From Gammaproteobacteria bacterium (lineage in GTDB: Bacteria > Pseudomonadota > Gammaproteobacteria > SZUA-152), in contig QIGJ01000214.1 of NCBI GenBank assembly GCA_003229995.1, positions 1-12,213 of the forward strand: a DNA stretch of 12,213 bases, read 5' to 3'. The notes under the pieces are model-generated. The model saw only the letters and a list, made by a program, of their open reading frames with translations. It did no database searches and was not told where the DNA came from. The first letter of the stretch is position 1. Each line of letters starts with the position of its first letter. A program made the translations under genes and the position numbers. This document shows positions 6,291-12,213 of this stretch, piece by piece.

Positions 6291-7754
6291 TTATGCCACT
6301 AGCTGCCTTGCTATAGTGTCCAGTTCTTCGCGGCTTTCCACCGTGCATTCCAGTACCTTGGCCACCTGTTCAGTATTGAGACCGATACTGTCCAACAGGC
6401 CAGCCGGTAGTTCATCACTTTCGGCATCACCCATATCCAACCCTTTGAGCAACCGGTCGGCCAGCGCCACTACCTGCACATAATTGGCATGCAATCCGTC
6501 GTAAGCCGGGTTGTGATGCTCCTGCTGCACAACAATGATTTCTTTTGGCATGTTCCAAGCCTCCATCAGCCAGGCACCCATTTCCATATGCGTACTACCG
6601 ATTAAGCGCTTTTCCAGTTCAACAACCGATGCCTCCGGTTCCTTATTTATTGCACGCTGTAGTACCGCGAATTCCTTTGGAAACAAATGACCCAGTAATA
6701 AAAAACCAAAATTGTGTAACAGACCTGCTAGGTATGCTGTGCCCGGGCGTGGGCGTAATTCACGCGGTACCATGTTGCATAAAGCCTGAGTGAGTGCTGC
6801 GCTGTAAGTAGCATCCCGCCAAAAAGCGTTGAGGCCTAACGGGCCTTCCGGTGGCACTTTAAAAGGCCGTGCGGCCGCCACACCAAGGGAGATATTCATC
6901 ACCATGTCATAACCCAGTACACGGGAAATAGCCTGACGCACCGAGGCCACTTTGCCTTGATAAGCATAAAACGGCGACTGCGCATAACGCACAATCTGCG
7001 CCGAAAGGCTGGGGTCTTTTTCCACCAGCTTGGCCAGATCTTCCGCATGTGCATAAGGATTGGCATTGAGCTGAATGATTTTTTGCGCCAACGTCGGCAT
7101 TGCCGGTAACTGCGTAATACGTTCAATACGCTGGCGCATGCTGGTCACCAGCGCTACATCTGCTTCTACTTCTTCCACATCAGCCTCCTTTTCGGCTTGT
7201 CTGGTTTTCGCTTTTTGTTCCGCATCCTGCTGCGCTGCGCATTGTTTTGAATGTTGTTCCGAGCGTTGTTCCGAACATTGTTCCGAGATTTGTGAAAATG
7301 TGTTGCCGTACCAGGCATTGCTGTGCAGTAGTTGAAAGTCCTGCCCGGTGATACACACCAATTCCCCGGCATTGCCGGAAGCGACATACACAGAGTCCTG
7401 ATCCAGCAACGAGTCATCGATGACTGTTTCAAAGTTATAAGCCCCACCCAATGCGGGCAAAATGCCAGGTGAGCAATCGGCAAACACGCCTCGGTAATCA
7501 CGTTCTTCCGCAAGAATAAGCTTGCGGTGCAACTGGTGATTCAACGCATCCAGTTTCAGTCGATGGGTGATGGGCAATACCGCCATCACCATGCCGTTGA
7601 TGTCTTTCAAAATCATCGCTCGCGCAACCCGAAACGGTGAAATGTCACCAATATCCCCTTGCCACTTGCCCTGTGCATCGACTGGGCAATGAATAATAGA
7701 ATATTGCACATCCTGTTTATCGAGATAACGTCGGACGGTAATCGAAGTAGACAT
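6291..7754 (-). CDS. YbaK-like deacylase domain fused to HDOD signalling domain
   Basis: 487 residues in three parts. Residues 1-150 resemble the YbaK/ProX aminoacyl-tRNA deacylase fold (VRRYLDKQDVQYSIIHCP, MVMAVLPITHRLKLDAL, ALGGAYNFETVIDDSLL). Residues about 157-200 are a charged, Gln/Glu-rich linker that begins with four SEQ-type tetrapeptides and probably forms coiled coil. Residues about 207-410 are an HDOD domain (ITQLPAMPTLAQKIIQL, KDPSLSAQIVRYAQSPFY, LAGLLHNFGFLLLGHLFP). As usual for HDOD, the HD metal pair is not kept (His347-Asn348), so no phosphodiesterase activity is expected. HDOD proteins are signalling scaffolds for motility, cell-cycle and c-di-GMP outputs. No signal peptide, hence cytoplasmic. 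ATG 7754 has AAGG a few bases upstream. It appears monocistronic. Whether the N-terminal domain deacylates tRNA or only binds a ligand is open. Confidence 0.88.
   Translation of the reverse strand: MSTSITVRRYLDKQDVQYSIIHCPVDAQGKWQGDIGDISPFRVARAMILKDINGMVMAVLPITHRLKLDALNHQLHRKLILAEERDYRGVFADCSPGILPALGGAYNFETVIDDSLLDQDSVYVASGNAGELVCITGQDFQLLHSNAWYGNTFSQISEQCSEQRSEQHSKQCAAQQDAEQKAKTRQAEKEADVEEVEADVALVTSMRQRIERITQLPAMPTLAQKIIQLNANPYAHAEDLAKLVEKDPSLSAQIVRYAQSPFYAYQGKVASVRQAISRVLGYDMVMNISLGVAAARPFKVPPEGPLGLNAFWRDATYSAALTQALCNMVPRELRPRPGTAYLAGLLHNFGFLLLGHLFPKEFAVLQRAINKEPEASVVELEKRLIGSTHMEMGAWLMEAWNMPKEIIVVQQEHHNPAYDGLHANYVQVVALADRLLKGLDMGDAESDELPAGLLDSIGLNTEQVAKVLECTVESREELDTIARQLVA
7239..7286 (-). 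repeat. In-frame 12-bp tandem repeat, four units
   Basis: Four consecutive 12-base units inside the HDOD gene encode SEQC, SEQR, SEQH and SKQC (residues 157-172). The units differ at only a few bases, so they are recent duplications. As 12 is a multiple of three, gain or loss of a unit changes linker length without a frameshift. Two of the units add cysteines. Confidence 0.85.
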
Positions 7755-8018
7755 GTTAACCTTTTGCTTTAACTAGATTTTGAGTGGCTTCCGCAAATAG
7801 CGGTCCGGACATGGGGGAAGTATAGTCATGATCCCGACAAAACCCTGAGCGATAAAACCCTGAACCACCCACCGGTTTGACGGCGGGTGTTCTCATAAAC
7901 GCTGATCATAAGCAATTGATTAACAACAGATGCTCGTGGAAACTCTACATTTTTGTGTGTTTTTTGACCAGACAAAAGAAACCAAACTGTGAACTGTCTG
8001 GCAAAACGTATTCGTTTT
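7755..8018. other. Intergenic region with short repeats, no gene seen
   Basis: This stretch between the HDOD start and the out-of-frame tail of the LVIVD gene contains AAAACCCTGA twice (7839-7848, 7854-7863). Beside it is a hairpin, CACCCACCG (7866-7874) with CGGCGGGTG (7881-7889), 8 of 9 pairs. A 7-bp stem CCAGACA/TGTCTGG (7968-7974, 7995-8001) lies nearer the LVIVD gene. None has a T-run in the right place for a clear intrinsic terminator. The promoter of the HDOD gene should lie here but I cannot place it. Confidence 0.4.
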
Positions 8019-8189
8019 TCAGGGTGACGAAGGCAAGTCGATCAGTGATTCCACGGGGGCTTTGAGGGGGGTTTTCAGCATTTGCTGAAAAGCTTCCAGC
8101 GTGACATTTTTCTTTCCCGGGGCGGCGATTTGCAACTTGAGTGCGCTGGGTAATATCTGGCGCTGGCCTGCCTGCCCCACCGCCAGCAG
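8019..8189 (-). other. Out-of-frame C-terminal tail of the LVIVD lipoprotein gene (probable frameshift)
   Basis: In the frame starting at 8189 the DNA encodes 56 residues (LLAVGQAGQRQILPSALKLQ..., ending DLPSSP) before TGA at 8021-8019. This stretch alternates hydrophobic and polar residues like beta strands and continues the Ig-like strand AKLPRGDYLI that precedes it in the main frame. The main frame, in contrast, turns into a Trp/Arg/Cys-rich, unlikely sequence (CWRWGRQASARYYP) and stops at 8077-8075. One missing base near 8189-8197 would join the two into about 1051 residues. A real mutation and a sequencing or assembly error look the same here. Confidence 0.65.
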
Positions 8190-11173
8190 ATGATAAGATA
8201 ATCACCGCGTGGCAATTTGGCGGGAATCTGTACCGACAGTTCTTTTTCGTTTTTCACCGTGACGGCCAATGTCGGTAACAGGGTCACCGAGGCCAGTTTT
8301 GCCTCTCCGGCCAAAAAAGCGGCGTCACGGGCAATCACGAACCGGGTATGATTACCCGTCGCCGGATAGACCGTCACCAGCCGTGCTGACTCCGGCTGGT
8401 GAATATCCACGACCTGGAGGCCATCGCGTGGCCCCAATAAGTACAGCAATTTCCCCTCCAATTGCAGGCCGGTGACAGCATCACTACTGACGTACTGTCC
8501 GAGCACATTCAGCCCTTGCGAAGTTCGTCGCCATAAACTAACGACTCCGGCCCGGGTTGCCGCAATCACTAAATCACCCTGTGCCCGCACAGCAATAAAC
8601 TCACCGGACAGGGTGATTGTCTGGTTCAAGCGACCGTCTTCGGCCACCTCCCATCCCGACAGACCCGTATCGCTTACCAGCCACAAAGTCCGTTCGTGCA
8701 ACCACATATCCTGCACTGATATCTCATAGCCTGCCACCTCTACAGGTCGCTTCGGGTTACTGGCGTCTACCACCAGCAAACCTGCCTGATCGTCGGCAAT
8801 GAACAAATAACCGTTGCCAGCCATCACGGCTGTGGCGGCACCAGGGGTGTCCACATGGCCTGTTTGACGGGCATAAAACGGGTCACGGATATCCACAATA
8901 ACCACTCCGTCTTCGCCTGCCGCCACATAAACCAGCTCGTCCTCGATCCACAATCCCTGGGCCTGGTCCTCTACATCCAGCCCTGTGACCCAGATGGGAT
9001 TAAGCGGGTTTTTGATGTCATATACCTGCAACCCGCCGACACCACTGGCAGCATACAAATAAGCACCTTTACTGCGCAGCTGCTGCAAAGTACCGTGTGC
9101 CTGATAACGACCTACGTAAGTCGGCCATGAAGGCTGCCCCACGTCTACCACTTTGATACCACCCCACCAATCCAGCACGTAGGCGTAGCCGTCTTTGACT
9201 TTCACGCCCCAGGCCGCACCATCAGTATCAAAGCTGCCAATAATACGTGGCACAACAGAATCTCGTGTATCCACAATCTGTAGGCCAGCCTCCCAGCTAG
9301 CCACATAAACCAACCCGTCACCCAGTTCAAGACCACGGGCATTGCCAGGAATGGGGGTATGGCCGATAACCCTGGCTTGGCGGGGATCACGAACATCCAG
9401 CGTATACAACCCTTTGTCGAAAAAGGCCACGTAGGCACGGCCATTCTGCACCGCCACGGCCTCTGCCTGACCACCAGGATTGAACTGTGCGAAGGGTTCA
9501 GGTTTACTGGAATCACTGACGTCAAATATCAGCAAACCTGCCCGATCATCGGCAACAAAAGCCACGTTATTCACAACATCGATATCCCATGCCTTGCCCG
9601 GTGTGTCGTAGCCACCTAGCCGTCGTGGATGTTTGATGTCGTTGAGATCAATGATGTGAAAACCACCCCGATGGTCGGCCAGATATAGCGTTTTATCCAC
9701 CCGTTTCATGGTATAGGCCAGCCCCAACCCGGCCATGGCTTCGGGTGGCAATTCGGCAGTCCAGCGTGGCTGGTGTGGATCTTCGATGTCAATGATCTGC
9801 AAACCCTGGTCGTCATCACCCACCAGTGCATAATTGCCCAGCAGCGCCACACCCTTGCTCGACCCCGGTGTGTGATAATTGGAGAGATAACGCAGTTGAC
9901 GTGGGTTGCTGATATCGTACAAGTGCAAGCCGGAAAACCAGTCGGCCACATAAAGAATATTCTCTTTATCTCCCATACCAAGGGCACCCCGACGACTGCC
10001 ACCCAGGTTCAGTCCTTCGGACGAAATAGCGCCGTCACCACCGCCCAGCATCATCACCCGTTGCAGACCACTTTCTGTGGCCAGCAAAGCAACATCACCT
10101 TGCAAGGTGCTGAGTATTATTGGCGCATTTGTATGAAAAGCCGCGCCACTGCCCGGCAGCTCGGGATTGCCCAGGCTCAATCGTAATACACCGCCTTTGC
10201 GCAGAACCAACAAGGCGCTTTTATCGTCAGCTGACTCTTTATTGTCTGTTGAAAAACCATGAATCGCGCCGCGTTTGTTGAAGCTGCCGCGCCATTGTAA
10301 AACGTCCGGCTCACTGATATCGAACAACACCAAACCACCATGCCCGTCAGCGACCAGGGCCAGTTGATCCTGTAATTGCACATCATCGGAAATACCGGAA
10401 GTGGCCTGGACATCTTTGAGCAAAGCCTGTTCGCCACTGATATCCAGCACCGTGATATCTCTTGTACCCACGGTCCACAAATGCTGGCCGCGTACCGCAA
10501 AAGCATCGGCTGCCACAGGCAACAACCATTCCCGGTCAAGCCGGGGCAAGGTCGTGGAAGTAGAGGCAAATTTCCAACGTTGTAATTGTGTCATGCCTGC
10601 ACCCGCGTCCAACAATAAATAAACATTTCTGGCATCTGCCTGCACATCCAGCAACTTGCCTGGCGCTACCAGCGTCGCCCGTATCACCGGTGCATTGGGC
10701 CGCGACACATCCCACCATTGCAAGCTGCCATTAGCCAGCACCGCTAATAGCTGCTGATTGATGACATGTAATTGTATTGCCGGGGCAATAAGGGTGAGCT
10801 GCCCCAGAGTGCGGACGGAATCGGTTTGTGGTGGGAAATCCACAATGAATAACTGCCGATCGGTCGTCGCCAGATAGGCTCGTGAACCGTCTGCGGTCAT
10901 GCTTAGTGGTGACGCAGACAAAGCCAGATAATGGGTAACGTACGGCCCAGCAGGCATCAACACCAACTGCGAATCCGGTGTCCACTGCTCAACCTGCACG
11001 GTCACCTGAGTGACTTTGCCCTGTTGCAAAACACTGGGGCTAAGCGCGATGATACGGGAATCAACGGAAACCGCCGCGCAACCGGTCAACAACACAAGGG
11101 TAAACAGGTACAGCGCGGTAGCCACAACGGCAACCCTCCGTCGTGACAGCTCTGTCTTTCTGGCAAGATGCAT
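8075..11173 (-). CDS. Large LVIVD-repeat beta-propeller lipoprotein
   Basis: A 1032-residue predicted lipoprotein with an Arg-rich n-region and lipobox Leu-Thr-Gly-Cys near residues 29-32. A short Ig/IPT-like segment (residues ~40-75) is followed by about 16 or 17 repeats of the LVIVD type through to residue ~960, each ending in a strand such as SGLHLYDISNP, QGLQIIDIEDP, AGLLIFDVSDS, GGLQVYDIKNP, DGVVIVDIRDP or DGLQVVDIHQP. The repeats are best kept in the middle and decayed near both ends. Such repeats form beta-propeller blades, so two or more propellers are likely. A C-terminal Ig-like segment follows but is probably frameshifted near 8189. Known LVIVD proteins are extracytoplasmic with no established reaction; a scaffold or adhesion role is inferred. 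It starts 9 bp after the upstream lipoprotein stop, so it is co-transcribed, with only a weak Shine-Dalgarno. Confidence 0.9.
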   Translation of the reverse strand: MHLARKTELSRRRVAVVATALYLFTLVLLTGCAAVSVDSRIIALSPSVLQQGKVTQVTVQVEQWTPDSQLVLMPAGPYVTHYLALSASPLSMTADGSRAYLATTDRQLFIVDFPPQTDSVRTLGQLTLIAPAIQLHVINQQLLAVLANGSLQWWDVSRPNAPVIRATLVAPGKLLDVQADARNVYLLLDAGAGMTQLQRWKFASTSTTLPRLDREWLLPVAADAFAVRGQHLWTVGTRDITVLDISGEQALLKDVQATSGISDDVQLQDQLALVADGHGGLVLFDISEPDVLQWRGSFNKRGAIHGFSTDNKESADDKSALLVLRKGGVLRLSLGNPELPGSGAAFHTNAPIILSTLQGDVALLATESGLQRVMMLGGGDGAISSEGLNLGGSRRGALGMGDKENILYVADWFSGLHLYDISNPRQLRYLSNYHTPGSSKGVALLGNYALVGDDDQGLQIIDIEDPHQPRWTAELPPEAMAGLGLAYTMKRVDKTLYLADHRGGFHIIDLNDIKHPRRLGGYDTPGKAWDIDVVNNVAFVADDRAGLLIFDVSDSSKPEPFAQFNPGGQAEAVAVQNGRAYVAFFDKGLYTLDVRDPRQARVIGHTPIPGNARGLELGDGLVYVASWEAGLQIVDTRDSVVPRIIGSFDTDGAAWGVKVKDGYAYVLDWWGGIKVVDVGQPSWPTYVGRYQAHGTLQQLRSKGAYLYAASGVGGLQVYDIKNPLNPIWVTGLDVEDQAQGLWIEDELVYVAAGEDGVVIVDIRDPFYARQTGHVDTPGAATAVMAGNGYLFIADDQAGLLVVDASNPKRPVEVAGYEISVQDMWLHERTLWLVSDTGLSGWEVAEDGRLNQTITLSGEFIAVRAQGDLVIAATRAGVVSLWRRTSQGLNVLGQYVSSDAVTGLQLEGKLLYLLGPRDGLQVVDIHQPESARLVTVYPATGNHTRFVIARDAAFLAGEAKLASVTLLPTLAVTVKNEKELSVQIPAKLPRGDYLIICWRWGRQASARYYPAHSSCKSPPRERKMSRWKLFSKC

Positions 11174-11182
11174 CGTTGACGT

Positions 11183-11827
11183 TTATCTCGCCTTGCGCAG
11201 GTCTTTTTCCTGCTTGTAGAGATTTTCTGGCATTGCCGGGATTAGATCCTTAACCGCACTGGCCGGTGGCAGATTCACCTCAGTGAGCTCATCAATGGGT
11301 GCGTTACGTGCTGCACCGGAAGCACGGGTGTAACCGAAACGGTTCGTGCCCGGTACAATCAACTGCTTGGCTTCCTGTAAATCCACCGGTTGAGGCGCAT
11401 AAAATACGCCACGGAATTCCTCGTCGATCTGACGAACATAAATAAAATAAGTCCTGCCTGCGATAAACTTGTATACCCGCTCACGCCAAACATCGATTGA
11501 TGAATGTTGATCGACATACAGCGTTTTGGAATGAGTTTTCAGCGTTCCCTTGCTGGGTTTAATATATAACAAAGTATAAGTGCCCTCATCTTGAGTCAGC
11601 AGGGTTTGCTCCTGGAACTCAACACGCACCGGACCGTTCGCCAGATTTTTGCTTTTATATACCCTGGGACGAATGAAATACACTGTCGCCAATTGTGCTT
11701 TTGATTCTGCCGTAATTTCGTCGGACGCAACGTTAGGATGTTCGTTATTGACGGTCGCACAAGCCACCAACAACATGATGCCGATCACTGCCACGCAGGC
11801 TCTGAACCACTGGCTGCTATTACTCAT
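11183..11827 (-). CDS. DUF2846-like lipoprotein
   Basis: 214 residues. Residues 1-22 are a signal peptide with lipobox Leu-Val-Ala-Cys (Cys 23). The mature part has the pattern of DUF2846-type lipoproteins: LATVYFIRPRVYKSKNLANG, a short strand with a bound-ligand-like turn, GTYTLLYIKPSKG, then FIAGRTYFIYVRQ and GVFYAPQPVD; this is a beta-sandwich of unknown function. The C-terminal ~50 residues are polar and end in a basic stretch. I chose ATG 11827, which has a purine-rich GGAGGGGGGA just upstream, over ATG 11866, which would bury the signal peptide. It is the first gene of a tight operon with the LVIVD lipoprotein (9-bp gap), suggesting the two act together in the envelope. The family call rests on pattern only. 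Confidence 0.78.
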   Translation of the reverse strand: MSNSSQWFRACVAVIGIMLLVACATVNNEHPNVASDEITAESKAQLATVYFIRPRVYKSKNLANGPVRVEFQEQTLLTQDEGTYTLLYIKPSKGTLKTHSKTLYVDQHSSIDVWRERVYKFIAGRTYFIYVRQIDEEFRGVFYAPQPVDLQEAKQLIVPGTNRFGYTRASGAARNAPIDELTEVNLPPASAVKDLIPAMPENLYKQEKDLRKAR

Positions 11828-11901
11828 TTTTATTCCCCCCTCCCTTGCTGCTGGTCTGATAACCACTTCGGATATATTTCAGCTCGCAAACCCACACTGT
11901 T

Positions 11902-12213
11902 CTAAAATTGACCAAAAATTTCTTCAACACATTCAACTTGCAAGCACTCAAGACTGCCATTCAACGCCTGTTCGATATTGGCGCGATCAAGGCAAACCTG
12001 ACCATCGCGTATATAACCCAACCCCGTCGGCCCGCCTCACCACTTTACTGGCCAGCACGATATCATCACGCCGACCACGGCGCTTAGGCCAATGTACTGC
12101 TCGATGAGTGTATAGGCCTCCGCCTTTGGAGGCACCGGGTATAACTCAGCGGTATCAATAAAATTCACCCCCGCCGCCAATGCCGCATCCATCTGTGCAT
12201 GCGCCTCAGCTTC
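11902..12213 (-). pseudogene. Decayed aldo/keto reductase (Tas-like), cut by window edge
   Basis: Three pieces of one aldo/keto reductase appear in three frames. From the right edge: AHAQMDAALAAGVNFIDTAE, continuing ELYPVPPKAEAY and ending QYIG (to 12088); then PKRRGRRDDIVLASKVV (12088 to about 12038); then GPTGLGYIRDGQVCLDRAN and IEQALNGSLECLQ, ending at TAG 11904-11902. The first break, near 12085-12090, seems to have lost a few codons as well; the second is near 12032-12044. The order matches the family: strand with catalytic Asp and Tyr (FIDTAELY), strand with Lys (ASKVV), then the helix before the LHWP strand. That strand with the catalytic His, and everything after it, is missing. The N-terminus lies right of the window. 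It cannot make an active enzyme. Confidence 0.82.

Noticed and set aside
6660..6760. HDOD protein as an active HD-type phosphodiesterase
   Set aside because: The HD pair is His-Asn (GLLHNFG) and no GYP motif is seen; HDOD domains are regarded as non-catalytic.
7239..7286. Short repeats considered as a CRISPR array
   Set aside because: Units are 12 bp, directly adjacent without spacers and in-frame within a coding region.
7966..8003. Stem-loop considered as an intrinsic terminator of the LVIVD operon
   Set aside because: The 7-bp stem has a 20-base loop, and on the minus strand it is followed by A-rich rather than T-rich sequence.
7945..8205. 86-codon minus-strand frame overlapping the LVIVD 3' end
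   Set aside because: Its translation is low-complexity and out of phase with both the main LVIVD frame and the protein-like tail ending at 8019.

Overview
The window reads as chromosomal DNA from a gammaproteobacterium. The best evidence is the block rho (-), trxA (-), rhlB (+), with trxA and rhlB divergent as in Escherichia coli. The encoded Rho, thioredoxin and RhlB proteins stay close to the enteric ones over their full length, and RhlB even keeps the Arg-Arg-Arg-Ser-Gly tail. The other genes are envelope lipoproteins, a multihaem cytochrome c and an HDOD-domain protein. That mix is common in free-living, respiratory gammaproteobacteria. I cannot name the genus.

Layout. Bases 1-196 hold the 5' end of a sedoheptulose-7-phosphate isomerase gene (gmhA type) on the minus strand, running off the left edge. 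A divergent intergenic region follows and contains an 85-bp inverted-repeat element (236-320) that looks like a MITE. Next come two plus-strand genes: an ankyrin-repeat lipoprotein (554-1117) and a three-haem cytochrome c lipoprotein (1153-1815). A 133-bp imperfect palindrome (1839-1971) lies between these and the convergent second ankyrin-repeat lipoprotein (2003-2767, minus). Bases 2838-6273 are the housekeeping block: rho, a long leader without a gene (4095-4483), trxA, the divergent promoter region and rhlB.

The minus-strand gene at 6291-7754 joins a YbaK/aminoacyl-tRNA-deacylase-like domain to an HDOD domain through a linker that contains a 12-bp in-frame tandem repeat. It ends only 17 bp from rhlB, tail to tail. 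Bases 8019-11827 are a two-gene minus-strand operon: a DUF2846-like lipoprotein (11183-11827), then, 9 bp later, a lipoprotein of more than 1000 residues built from LVIVD-type beta-propeller repeats. The 3' end of this large gene appears frameshifted near 8189, and a protein-like tail continues in another frame to 8019. At the right edge (11902-12213, minus) is a decayed aldo/keto reductase gene with two frame breaks and no C-terminal half.

How the genes may work together. Rho, thioredoxin and RhlB are core functions (transcription termination, disulfide reduction, RNA decay). Five of the other genes encode predicted lipoproteins: two ankyrin, one cytochrome, one LVIVD propeller and one DUF2846-like. 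The ankyrin-cytochrome cluster and the LVIVD/DUF2846 pair are the least characterised parts. They could be envelope complexes, the first with a redox role. I found no CRISPR array, phage, integrase, transposase, tRNA or rRNA, and nothing that clearly amounts to a new defence or mobile system.
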